This document shows, piece by piece, positions 1-7,643 of a stretch of DNA of 38,032 nt (position 1 is the stretch's first letter; every line of letters begins with the position of its first letter). The translations under genes and the position numbers were made by a program. The notes below the pieces were generated by a model. That model searched no databases. It was not told the DNA's origin and saw nothing but the letters and a program-made list of their open reading frames with translations. The stretch is from Nakamurella sp. (GTDB lineage: Bacteria; Actinomycetota; Actinomycetes; Mycobacteriales; Nakamurellaceae), in contig JAFIHI010000148.1 in the NCBI GenBank assembly GCA_017848755.1, forward strand, positions 1 through 38,032, written 5' to 3'.

Positions 1-1
1 C

Positions 2-2041
2 ACGTCCGCGCAGCGGGCCATGGACCAGCTCTCCGCGAAGATCCCCACCGTGGGCGGCGCCACCGGCCGCATCGTGTTCGCCGCACCGCAGGGCCATACC
101 ATCACCGAACCGCAGTACAGCCAAGCAATCTCGTCCATGCTCGCGAGGTCCGCGGATCTGCCCTCGGTGGTGACGGTCGTCGATCCGACGAAGGCGAAGG
201 CGATCTCTCCGGACGGCAGGGTCGCGATGGCGCAGATCATGTTCAAGGGGCAGGTCACCGAGGTTCCCGTCGGCACCCAGAATGAACTGGCCCGGCTGGC
301 GACACGGTATTCCGTCGACGGGATGACGGTCGACCTGTCCGGTGCGGCCGTCAAGCAGATGCCGTCGGTCGGCTCGACGGAAGGGCTCGGCGTCGTTATC
401 GCGCTGATCGTGCTGCTCATCACGTTCGGATCCGTTGTCGCGGCGGGACTCCCCCTGCTCACTGCTCTGATCGGAGTCGGCGTCGGCATGGCGGGCATCC
501 TCATCGTGTCCGGTTTCGTGCAGATGTCTACCACTGCACCGATTCTCGCGCTCATGCTGGGGCTTGCCGTCGGCATCGACTACGCGCTCTTCATCGTCAA
601 CCGACACCGATGGCAACTGCGCGCGGGCGTGGACGTCGAGGACTCCATCGGACGGGCGGTCGGAACCGCCGGCTCTGCAGTGGTTTTCGCCGGGCTCACG
701 GTGGTGATCGCGCTCGCCGCGCTGTCGGTGGTCGGGATCCCGTTCCTGACGGTGATGGGTGTGGCCGCGGCCGCGACCGTCGTCATGGCCGTGCTCATCG
801 CCGTCACCCTCGTGCCGGCGCTCCTCGGTTTCGCCGGGACCAAGGTGCTCCGCCGATCGAGCCGCGCGCTCGTCGACAGCGACGTTGCCGTGCCCGCGCC
901 GCGATCGAACCGCTGGGCACGCCTCGTCACCCGACGCCCCGTCGCGATGCTCATGGCCGGCGTGCTTGCCTTGGGAATCCTTGCGATACCGGCGTTCTCG
1001 CTCCGACTGGGCTTGCCGGACGACGGGACCGCGGCCCCCAGCACCACGCAGCGGCACGCCTACGACATCATCTCCAAATCCTTCGGGCCGGGCGCCAATG
1101 GCCCGCTCATCGTGACGGTGACCTCGGACAGCCCGATGGCGATGATGACGGCCGTGAACACCGTCGCCGGCGAACTCGCTCGCGTCCCCGGCGTGGTCGC
1201 CGCGCAGCCCAGCGGCATGAGCAAGGACGGCAGCCTCGCGATGCTGCAGGTGATCCCGGCGACCGGCCCGGGGGAGAAGGCGACCGAGGATCTGGTGCAC
1301 ACCATCCGCGCGGAGGCCCCCGCCTGGGGCGAGAAGACGCACGCCGAGATCGCGGTCACCGGCCAGACCGCCATGCAGATCGACGTGTCCGCGAAACTCG
1401 CTGCGGCCCTTCCGGTCTACCTCGCCATCGTCGTCGGGTTGGCGCTGATCCTGCTGCTGCTCGTGTTCCGGTCACTGCTGGTTCCGATCAAGGCCGCGCT
1501 CGGCTTCCTGCTGACCATCGCGGTGAGTTTCGGATTGGTGGTCGCCGTCTTCCAGTGGGGCTGGCTCGGCGCCTTGTTCGGGGTGCACACGCCCGCGCCG
1601 ATCATCAGCTTTCTGCCGATCCTGATGATCGGGGTGCTGTTCGGCCTCGCGATGGACTACGAGGTGTTCCTGGTGTCCGGTATGCGGGAGTCGTGGGTGC
1701 ATGAGGGCGTGGTCACGGAAGACGCGACAGCGTCTGTGCGGCATGGGTTCTCGGCGAGCTCCCGGGTGGTGACGGCGGCAGCGATCATCATGACGAGCGT
1801 GTTCGGCGGGTTCATCATGGCCCCGGACACGATCATCGCCTCGGTCGGTTTCGCGCTCGGCGTGGGCGTGCTGGTCGACGCGTTCGTCGTCCGGATGACC
1901 CTGGTTCCCGCCGTCATGACGCTGCTCGGCCGGCGGGCCTGGTACCTGCCGGCGTGGCTGGCGAAGATCCTGCCCAACGTCGACATCGAGGGCGCCGCGC
2001 TGTTGGCGGATGCGCGCGCCAAGGAGTTGACGCCTGCCTGA
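2..2041 (+). CDS. MMPL-family transporter, 5' end cut by window edge
   Basis: This is an inner-membrane RND-superfamily transporter of the MMPL type, which in mycolate actinobacteria exports lipids or drugs by proton motive force. The reading frame is open to the left edge, so the first membrane helix and part of the first periplasmic loop are missing; the internal ATG at 20 is probably not the true start. Two membrane bundles are visible, each with the family motif: AVGIDYALFIVNRHR in the first and GLAMDYEVFLVSGMRE in the second. They are separated by a second extracytoplasmic domain. The Asp-Tyr pairs of these motifs are the expected proton-relay residues. The C-terminus is short and hydrophilic, without the long tail of some mycobacterial MmpLs. 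The substrate cannot be read from the sequence. Confidence 0.93.
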   Translation, partial: TSAQRAMDQLSAKIPTVGGATGRIVFAAPQGHTITEPQYSQAISSMLARSADLPSVVTVVDPTKAKAISPDGRVAMAQIMFKGQVTEVPVGTQNELARLATRYSVDGMTVDLSGAAVKQMPSVGSTEGLGVVIALIVLLITFGSVVAAGLPLLTALIGVGVGMAGILIVSGFVQMSTTAPILALMLGLAVGIDYALFIVNRHRWQLRAGVDVEDSIGRAVGTAGSAVVFAGLTVVIALAALSVVGIPFLTVMGVAAAATVVMAVLIAVTLVPALLGFAGTKVLRRSSRALVDSDVAVPAPRSNRWARLVTRRPVAMLMAGVLALGILAIPAFSLRLGLPDDGTAAPSTTQRHAYDIISKSFGPGANGPLIVTVTSDSPMAMMTAVNTVAGELARVPGVVAAQPSGMSKDGSLAMLQVIPATGPGEKATEDLVHTIRAEAPAWGEKTHAEIAVTGQTAMQIDVSAKLAAALPVYLAIVVGLALILLLLVFRSLLVPIKAALGFLLTIAVSFGLVVAVFQWGWLGALFGVHTPAPIISFLPILMIGVLFGLAMDYEVFLVSGMRESWVHEGVVTEDATASVRHGFSASSRVVTAAAIIMTSVFGGFIMAPDTIIASVGFALGVGVLVDAFVVRMTLVPAVMTLLGRRAWYLPAWLAKILPNVDIEGAALLADARAKELTPA

Positions 2042-2075
2042 TCCGGGTCGCGCAGTCGCGCGGTCGCACCCCTCC

Positions 2076-2100
2076 GCCGGACACTGCTAGCCTGTCCGGC
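2076..2100 (+). promoter_or_regulatory. Palindromic promoter of tRNA-Ser(UGA)
   Basis: A perfect 8 bp inverted repeat (GCCGGACA / TGTCCGGC, 9 nt loop) ends exactly one base before the tRNA. It contains a -10-like TAGCCT at 2088-2093, which is 7 nt upstream of the mature tRNA 5' end. The same TASSCTGTCCGG arrangement occurs in front of tRNA-Ser(GCU) at about 12.76 kb. No good -35 box is visible. The -10 assignment is inference. Confidence 0.5.
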
Positions 2101-2185
2101 GGAGGCGTGTCCGAGTGGCCGAAGGAAGCCGCCTTGAAAGCGGCCAGGCTCAAAAGCCTCGGGGGTTCGAATCCCTCCGCCTCCG
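2101..2185 (+). tRNA. tRNA-Ser, anticodon UGA
   Basis: The acceptor stem GGAGGCG (2101-2107) pairs with CGCCTCC (2178-2184), followed by discriminator G. The anticodon loop CTTGAAA carries TGA, which reads UCA-type serine codons. A long variable arm, as required for serine tRNAs, precedes the T-arm GGGGGTTCGAATCCCTC. CCA is not encoded. Its 3' end is partly repeated at 3594-3608, so it may be a boundary of the toxin-antitoxin islet that follows. Confidence 0.97.
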
Positions 2186-2253
2186 CCGTGTTCGTACCGC
2201 GGTTGAACTGGGCAAACGATGTTCGATGAACGCGGCCTCCGCCGGCATCGCGG

Positions 2254-2871
2254 CTATCCGGCCACGCGGTAGTTGAACCGTCGTGCGGCGGCGAGGATCA
2301 GTGGGCGCATGGCCGGGTCGGCCAGGGCGCGGCTGAACTCGGGGGTCGGCGGGAAGCTGTCGCCCGCCGGGGTGAACAAGGCCACGGCCGGGCTGCCGGT
2401 GATCGCGGAAGTGTGCCACAGCCCGTCGACCCGGGCGGGGTGGTCGTGGATGGCGTGCGCCCAGGCTCGGCAATAGTCGTGCCGACCTGTATTCAGAGCG
2501 TGGGATGCGCCGTTGGCGGTAGGCCAGACACCGGTCAGGTCCAACAACCGCAACGGCCGGGTGATCCGCCATGCCGTCAGGTACGGGCCGCCGGCGGTGA
2601 CGTTGATCGTGCGGGCGCGTTGGTAGACCTCGGCGAACGGCGTGTATGGGCCCGGCGCGGTGTAGCTGACGGCATAGTTGATGTGCACGCGGGGCGGTGG
2701 CGGGTGCGGGTCGAATCTGCTGGCAGTGGGGCCGTAGAAACGTAGCCGATCCCATGGCTGCGGGTGTGGGCCGAGGCTGGGATGGATGCGCCACAGCACC
2801 ATCCCGCCCGGGAGGGTGACGATGTCGCCGCGGCGGATCGTCAACTCACTCGGCCGGGTGGGCAGTTTCAC
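2254..2871 (-). CDS. RES-domain toxin (MbcT-like)
   Basis: The protein of about 205 aa matches the RES domain, the toxin of RES-Xre type II systems. Known members such as mycobacterial MbcT destroy cellular NAD+. Visible family features are an N-terminal LWRIHP segment, the RFDPHP stretch about 20 residues later, the YAVSYTA / AEVYQ region, and a C-terminal NYRVAG end. The GTG at 2871 is chosen because it overlaps the antitoxin stop as GTGA; an adjacent GTG at 2874 is also possible. The open frame extends further upstream, but that part lies inside the antitoxin gene. The gene follows its antitoxin in one operon and runs toward the convergent tRNA-Ser. No mutation breaking the frame is visible. 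Confidence 0.85.
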   Translation of the reverse strand: MKLPTRPSELTIRRGDIVTLPGGMVLWRIHPSLGPHPQPWDRLRFYGPTASRFDPHPPPPRVHINYAVSYTAPGPYTPFAEVYQRARTINVTAGGPYLTAWRITRPLRLLDLTGVWPTANGASHALNTGRHDYCRAWAHAIHDHPARVDGLWHTSAITGSPAVALFTPAGDSFPPTPEFSRALADPAMRPLILAAARRFNYRVAG

Positions 2872-3461
2872 CACTGGTACAGGCCGGCCAGGATCTCGCA
2901 CACCGGAGCCGGATCGCCACCGGCGCGCAGCCAATCCTGCGGAGACACGGGCGTATCGCCCAGCGCCAACTCTGGCTGTGGGCTCGTCATGAAGGCGGCC
3001 AACTCCACCGGGGCGACCCCCTGCGGCGCGGCGGCCAGCACGGCACGCAGATGCGGCAGCGGCGCCGACGCGGTGGCGCCCACGGCGCCGGCGAATTGCC
3101 ACAGCGGCAGCCGCAACTCGCGGCCGAGCCGGAACGCATACAGGCTGCCGTCGGCGACACGGTGCCTGACCCGGCTGGCGTCCACCCCCAGCCGTCGTGC
3201 TGCGTCGGTCACGACGATCGAGGCGCCGGCTAGTTCCACCAGCTCGTCGGCGGTGTGCCGCACGGATGACGCCGGGTCGACAGGTGCCAGATCGGCCGGG
3301 TCGATACCGCGCTCGGTCAGAAACGCCCGCTCGGTACCGGTCAGCATCACCGTCCCCGACGGGGCCCGACCGGTCAGATCGGCGTCCAGGGCAGCGGCGA
3401 AGTCCTGCTCGCTCAGCCCCGCCGCGTACCGGTCCAGCACCTGCTGCACCGTCACCATCAC
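2868..3461 (-). CDS. Antitoxin partner of RES toxin (DNA-binding, MbcA/Xre-like)
   Basis: This gene of about 197 aa lies upstream of and overlaps the RES toxin by 4 nt, the normal antitoxin-first order for this class. The middle part (VVTDAARRLGVDASRVRHRVADGSLYAF) reads as a helix-turn-helix of the excisionase/MerR kind. The C-terminus (SPQDWLRAGGDPAPVCEILAGL) resembles the toxin-binding segment of MbcA/ParS antitoxins, where a TrpLeu-x-x-GlyGlyAsp motif plugs the toxin. The start is GTG at 3461, 8 nt after GGAGG; ATG at 3458 and GTG at 3470 are alternatives. It probably represses its own operon from the roughly 300 bp region upstream. At nearly 200 aa it is longer than typical MbcA proteins. 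Confidence 0.75.
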   Translation of the reverse strand: MMVTVQQVLDRYAAGLSEQDFAAALDADLTGRAPSGTVMLTGTERAFLTERGIDPADLAPVDPASSVRHTADELVELAGASIVVTDAARRLGVDASRVRHRVADGSLYAFRLGRELRLPLWQFAGAVGATASAPLPHLRAVLAAAPQGVAPVELAAFMTSPQPELALGDTPVSPQDWLRAGGDPAPVCEILAGLYQW

Positions 3462-3570
3462 CTGTCCCACCTCCGCACGCTCATCATATGTATCGATTGT
3501 AGTGCGGTTATGGTCTGCGAGGCGGCATCGACCGCCAGCGCTGCACGGAATCGACCTGAATGCGGCCTCG

Positions 3571-3608
3571 GGGTTCGAATCCCGCCACCCCGACCTCCGC
3601 CTCCGCCG
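3571..3608 (+). repeat. tRNA 3'-end remnants, possible right end of TA islet
   Basis: GGGTTCGAATCCCGCC then ACCCCGACC looks like the T-arm and acceptor 3' half of a proline-type tRNA, with no 5' tRNA portion before it. It runs directly into CCTCCGCCTCCGCCG (3594-3608), a 15 nt exact copy of the end of the tRNA-Ser gene and flank (2174-2188). The two sites bracket the RES toxin-antitoxin pair, as att sites do around tRNA-integrated DNA. No integrase is present. Confidence 0.5.
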
Positions 3609-3621
3609 GCCGCGAAGCGTT

Positions 3622-3634
3622 TATGACGATGTTC
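3622..3634 (+). repeat. Copy of dispersed TATGACGNNGTTC motif
   Basis: Exact core TATGACGATGTTC followed by GCGGGCC, intergenic upstream of ald. Confidence 0.7.
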
Positions 3635-3777
3635 GCGGGCCGAACACGTCCGGAAATCGTGTGCTCCCGGGGACCGACCCCCCAAAATTCTTCACGGGAA
3701 CGCGCGCCCGATAGATATTCTTATGGGCGGTAGCAGCGCCTTGTGAGCGGTGGCCGGGTCGATGCAGGAGGCCGAAC

Positions 3778-4893
3778 ATGCGTATCGGAGTGCCGACCGA
3801 GATCAAGAACCGCGAGGGCCGGGTGGCGATGACCCCGGCCGGGGTCCATCACCTTACGCAGGCCGGGCATCGGGTGATGGTGCAGGCGGGCGCGGGAGCC
3901 GGATCGCACATCTCCGACGCGGACTATTCGGAGGCGGGTGCGCTCGTCGTGGCCGAGGCCGAGAAGGTCTGGGGCGACGCGGAACTCGTCGTCAAGGTCA
4001 AGGAGCCGATCGCGGCGGAGTACCGCTACCTGCGGAACGATCTGGTGCTGTTCACCTACCTGCACCTGGCCGCGGATCGCCGGCTCACGGAGGTGTTGCT
4101 GGAGTCCTCGGGCACCGCGATCGCGTACGAGACGGTCCAACTCCCGGACCGATCGTTGCCGCTGTTGGCGCCCATGAGCGAGATCGCCGGGCGGCTCGCG
4201 CCGCAGGTCGGTGCCTACCACCTGATGGCGAGGTCCGGCGGGCGCGGCGTGCTGCTGGGCGGGGTGCCCGGGGTGGCCGGGGCGCAGGTGGTGGTGCTCG
4301 GCGGCGGGGTCTCCGGACGGCATGCTGCGGAGATCGCGCTCGGAATGCGTGCGCACGTCACGGTTCTCGACATTTCTCCCACCGCGCTGCGGCATCTCGA
4401 CGAGCAGTTCGACGGCGCGGTCACGACGGTGGCATCCACCGCGCACGCGGTGGCGGAGCAGGTGACGCAGGCGGACCTGGTGATCGGAGCGGTGCTGATT
4501 CCCGGCGGGCGGGCCCCGCATCTGGTCGGCAACGATCTCGTGTCGCGGATGCGTCCCGGTGCCGTGCTGGTGGACATCGCCGTCGATCAGGGCGGCTGCT
4601 TCGAGGACACGCATCCGACCACGCACGACGACCCGACCTTCCGGGTGCACGACACGGTCTTCTACTGCGTGGCCAACATGCCCGGCGCGGTGCCGCGCAC
4701 CTCCACCTTCGCGTTGACGAACGCGACGCTCCCCTATGTGGCGGCCGTGGCGGACGCCGGGTGGCGGCGGGCCCTGACAGCCGATCCGGCGCTGGCAGCG
4801 GGCCTCCAGTGCCACGCGGGAACCCTGACCAACCCCGCTGTCGGCGCGGCCCACTCCATCACCGCGGTCCCGGTGGCCAGCGTCCTCGGCTGA
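3778..4893 (+). CDS. ald: Alanine dehydrogenase
   Basis: This 371-aa NAD-dependent enzyme interconverts L-alanine with pyruvate and ammonia, in the cytoplasm. The length and the [17 protein letters not shown] start are those of the family. Substrate residues are in the expected places: Arg15, Lys75 (VKVKEP), His96 (TYLHLA) and Asp270 (VDQGG). The Rossmann motif is [10 protein letters not shown] (171-180), with Asp198 at the end of the second strand marking NAD over NADP. A strong AGGAGG lies 7 nt before the ATG. It stands alone and converges on the TauE gene with a 2 bp gap and no terminator hairpin. An Lrp-type AldR commonly controls ald in mycobacteria, but no such gene is adjacent here. 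Confidence 0.97.
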   Translation: MRIGVPTEIKNREGRVAMTPAGVHHLTQAGHRVMVQAGAGAGSHISDADYSEAGALVVAEAEKVWGDAELVVKVKEPIAAEYRYLRNDLVLFTYLHLAADRRLTEVLLESSGTAIAYETVQLPDRSLPLLAPMSEIAGRLAPQVGAYHLMARSGGRGVLLGGVPGVAGAQVVVLGGGVSGRHAAEIALGMRAHVTVLDISPTALRHLDEQFDGAVTTVASTAHAVAEQVTQADLVIGAVLIPGGRAPHLVGNDLVSRMRPGAVLVDIAVDQGGCFEDTHPTTHDDPTFRVHDTVFYCVANMPGAVPRTSTFALTNATLPYVAAVADAGWRRALTADPALAAGLQCHAGTLTNPAVGAAHSITAVPVASVLG

Positions 4894-4895
4894 CG

Positions 4896-5648
4896 CTAGA
4901 CCAGCAGCTTGACCACGGCGATCAAGCCGACGACCACGATCACCGCGCGCAGCACCGGCGGCGAGAGCTTGCGGCCCACCTTGGCGCCGATCAAACCGCC
5001 TATGACGGACCCGAGCGCGATCAGACCGGCAGCCGTCCAGTCGATGTGAGCACTGGCGACGAACACCACCGCAGCGACCACGTTCACCATTCCGGCGAGC
5101 AGGTTCTTCAGTGCGTTCTGCCGCTGGATCGGCTCGGCCAGCAGCAGCCCGAACAGGCCCATCAGCAGCACGCCCTGCGCCGCGCCGAAATACCCTCCGT
5201 ACACCCCCGTGCCCAGCACCAGTACCCATAACAGCGGGGTGACCGTGGCCCGCGGCGCGTGGCCGCGACGCGCGGCCCATGCCGTCAGCCGCTTGCCGAA
5301 CAACACGAGCAGAATGGCCAGAATGATCAGCACCGGCACGATCGCGTTGAACGCATCGGCCGGGAGCGTAAGGAGTAGCAGCGCTCCGATCGCGGCGCCG
5401 ACCGTGGACGCGACCAGCAGCTTGATCGCCCTGTCGCGCTGACCTTTGAGTTCCCGGCGGTAGCCCCATGCGCCGACCAGAGAGCCGGGGAAGACGCCCA
5501 CGGTGTTCGATACGTTCGCCGTCACCGGCGGCACCCCGAGCGCCACCAGGGTGGGGAAGGTGATCAACGTTCCCGACCCCACCACCGTATTGATGGTGCC
5601 CGCACCGACCCCCGCGACGAAGATCAGCGCCGCGTGCCACCAGATCAC
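4896..5648 (-). CDS. TauE/SafE-family membrane permease
   Basis: This 250-aa integral membrane protein has about eight hydrophobic segments and the two-repeat layout of the TauE/SafE family, proposed exporters of sulfite or sulfonates and other organic anions. The opening segment ([22 protein letters not shown]) and the later [17 protein letters not shown] segment are the two family signature halves. The GTG at 5648 is chosen because it overlaps the hisC2 stop as GTGA; GTG at 5663 would add five residues. Translational coupling to hisC2 implies co-expression, but no functional link is obvious. The substrate is unknown. Confidence 0.88.
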   Translation of the reverse strand: MIWWHAALIFVAGVGAGTINTVVGSGTLITFPTLVALGVPPVTANVSNTVGVFPGSLVGAWGYRRELKGQRDRAIKLLVASTVGAAIGALLLLTLPADAFNAIVPVLIILAILLVLFGKRLTAWAARRGHAPRATVTPLLWVLVLGTGVYGGYFGAAQGVLLMGLFGLLLAEPIQRQNALKNLLAGMVNVVAAVVFVASAHIDWTAAGLIALGSVIGGLIGAKVGRKLSPPVLRAVIVVVGLIAVVKLLV

Positions 5649-6727
5649 TCGCGCGCCGCCCACGAACGGGCCGCGGTGAGGAAGGCGTCATTCTCGGTGA
5701 CGGAGCCGATCGTGATACGGGCTCCGCCGGTGGAATCGGCGAACGGCCGGACGATCACCCCGTTCGCCTCGCAGTGCGCCGCGAATTCCCGGGCGCGCTC
5801 GCGCAGCGGCAGCCACACGAAGTTGGCCTGCGATTCCGGCACCTCGTACCCGGCCGCGCGCAGCGCCGAGAGCACCCGCCCGCGCTCGGATACCACCGTG
5901 GCGACCCGCGCATCGAGCTCCGGCCGCGCCTCCGCCGAGAGCGCCGCGACCCCCGCCGCCTGCGCGAGATCGTTGACGGCGAACGGAAGTCCGACCTTCC
6001 GGATTGCCTCGACGACGGCCTGCGCACCGATCGCGTAGCCGACCCGCAGCCCGGCCAGCCCGTACGCCTTCGATAGCGTGCGCAGGCTGACCACGTTCGG
6101 CCGGGACAACGCGTCCGGCAAACCGCGCGCCGCGTCCGGATCGGTGACGAACTCCGTGTACGCCTCGTCGACCGCGACCAGCACGCGCTCCGGCACCGCG
6201 TCCAGGAACGCGGCGAGCTCGGCGGCAGTGACCACCGTGGACGTCGGGTTGTTCGGCGTGCACACGAACACCAGTCGCGTGCGGTCCGTCACCGCGGCGG
6301 CCAGCGCCTCCAGGTCCAGGCGGTGGTCGGCGGCGACGGGCACCGTCGTCGGCACCGCGCCCACCACCTTCGTCACGATGGGGTAGGCCTCGAACGAACG
6401 CCACGGGAACAGCACGGCATCGCCGTCATCGCAGGTGGCCTGGATCAGTTGCTGGCACAGCGCTACCGAGCCGCAGCCGACGGCAATGTTCGCCGGATCC
6501 GCGCCGACGTGCGCCGCCAGCGCCTCGGACAGCGACACGGCGGCGTTGTCCGGATATCTGTTGAAGCCGCCGTTCGGCCCGGCCGCCACGACTGCCGTGA
6601 TGGCTTCGGCGACGGAAGGCAATGGCGGATAAGGCATCTCGTTCGAGGCGAGCTTCACCGCGCCCGGCACCGTGCGTCCGGGGGTGTAGGCGGGTAGTTG
6701 GGTGAGCGTTTCTCGGGTGTGGACCAT
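5645..6727 (-). CDS. hisC2: Histidinol-phosphate / aromatic amino acid aminotransferase
   Basis: This 360-aa PLP-dependent fold-type I aminotransferase resembles HisC2/Pat, which in mycobacteria acts mainly on aromatic amino acids rather than in histidine synthesis. The N-terminal KLASNEMPYPPLPSV, the NPTSTVV substrate/PLP region, DEAYTEF, the PLP lysine in TLSKAYGLAGLRVGYAIG and the C-terminal RITIGS arginine are all present. The start ATG has a GGAGG about 10 nt upstream. A location apart from the other his genes and near tyrA, tRNA-Ser and tRNA-Arg agrees with a HisC2 role. It transaminates phenylpyruvate or 4-hydroxyphenylpyruvate and so connects to tyrA and hppD later in the window. Confidence 0.9.
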   Translation of the reverse strand: MVHTRETLTQLPAYTPGRTVPGAVKLASNEMPYPPLPSVAEAITAVVAAGPNGGFNRYPDNAAVSLSEALAAHVGADPANIAVGCGSVALCQQLIQATCDDGDAVLFPWRSFEAYPIVTKVVGAVPTTVPVAADHRLDLEALAAAVTDRTRLVFVCTPNNPTSTVVTAAELAAFLDAVPERVLVAVDEAYTEFVTDPDAARGLPDALSRPNVVSLRTLSKAYGLAGLRVGYAIGAQAVVEAIRKVGLPFAVNDLAQAAGVAALSAEARPELDARVATVVSERGRVLSALRAAGYEVPESQANFVWLPLRERAREFAAHCEANGVIVRPFADSTGGARITIGSVTENDAFLTAARSWAARE

Positions 6728-6855
6728 ATGCGTAGAACCTCCGTCGTCCGCGGCTTCACGCTGAGGCTATCCTGGCGTGCCGGACGCGCGGCGCGGGCGC
6801 TGCTCGGCGCGGGCGCGCCCTGTTGCCGGCGGCGGACCTGTGATCGGATGGGGCC

Positions 6856-7593
6856 ATGAGTGATTCGATTCGGCCGGCCGACGCCGGCAATGAACGGACA
6901 ACGCGAACTACCGGAGTACACGGCGTGCCGCTGACGGCGACGGTGCCGGCCGGGGACTTTTCCGCCGGGATCGTCGTGATCCAGGACGCACTGGGTGTCG
7001 GCGATGCCCTCGCCGCGGCGACGGCCAGGCTCGCGGCGGACGGATACCTCGCCGTGGCGCCACACCTGTATCACCGCGTCGCCGAGGCGCCGGTGACGAC
7101 GTTCGACGAAGCGCGCCCACTGATGGCATCGCTCAACGGCCCGGACATGGCGCACGATATCGCCGATGCCAGAGGGTATCTCGACGCGGCAGGAATCGAG
7201 CCGGCGCACATGGGCATCGTCGGATTCTGTATGGGGGGATCGGTGTCGCTGTGGCAGGCCGCCAGCGGCGACTTCGCTGCGTCTGTCACGTTCTACGGCG
7301 GCGGGGTGTCGCAGGCCCGCTGGAAGGGCGTGCCGCCCGGGCTCGAATCCGGCGCCGCGCTCACTTGCCCCTGGCTGGGTCTGTACGGCGACAAGGACCG
7401 CTCCATCACCGTCGACGAGGTCGAAAGGCTCCGCGCTGTCGTCGGGACGACCGGGCTGCCGACGAGCATCGTGCGCTACGCGAATGCCGGGCACGCCTTC
7501 GCGCTGGATCCGCAGTCGCCGAGTTACGTGGCCGATTCCGCCGCGGACGCCTGGGGGCACGCGTTGAGCTGGTTCGACGCGCACCTTCGATAG
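6856..7593 (+). CDS. Dienelactone hydrolase family protein
   Basis: This 245-aa alpha/beta hydrolase of the dienelactone hydrolase family has no signal peptide and is probably cytoplasmic. The Cys nucleophile sits in GFCMGGS (Cys125), the acid in GDKDRSI (Asp179 or Asp181) and the base in NAGHAFAL (His213), giving the Cys-Asp-His triad of this family. The oxyanion-side strand VVIQDALGV near residues 40-48 also fits. It is divergent from hisC2 and followed 50 bp later by acetoacetyl-CoA synthetase, so the two may share a transcript. The natural substrate is not evident; most actinobacterial relatives are uncharacterised. Confidence 0.9.
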   Translation: MSDSIRPADAGNERTTRTTGVHGVPLTATVPAGDFSAGIVVIQDALGVGDALAAATARLAADGYLAVAPHLYHRVAEAPVTTFDEARPLMASLNGPDMAHDIADARGYLDAAGIEPAHMGIVGFCMGGSVSLWQAASGDFAASVTFYGGGVSQARWKGVPPGLESGAALTCPWLGLYGDKDRSITVDEVERLRAVVGTTGLPTSIVRYANAGHAFALDPQSPSYVADSAADAWGHALSWFDAHLR

Positions 7594-7643
7594 CCTTTTC
7601 GCCGGCGCGCCCGATCCAGGACGACTCGCAGAGGAACGAGGAT

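Larger units (their letters stand above)
3462..3777. other. Intergenic region between antitoxin and ald
   Basis: No gene is supported here. The stretch holds the presumed promoter of the RES operon (AT-rich patch at about 3483-3505), a stray tRNA 3' end at 3571-3595, one copy of the TATGACGNNGTTC repeat at 3622, and an AT-rich tract GATAGATATTCTTAT near 3710-3724 that probably belongs to the ald promoter. Confidence 0.6.

Noticed and set aside
1801-1945. Motif-like ATGACGAGCGTGTTCGG and ATGACGCTGCTCGG in the MMPL gene
   Set aside because: They differ in spacing or in the GTTC core and encode conserved transmembrane residues, so codon use explains them.
3721-5691. Long minus-strand open frame opposite alanine dehydrogenase
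   Set aside because: Composition is the usual high-GC antisense shadow, with no motif or signal, and it overlaps two well-supported genes.
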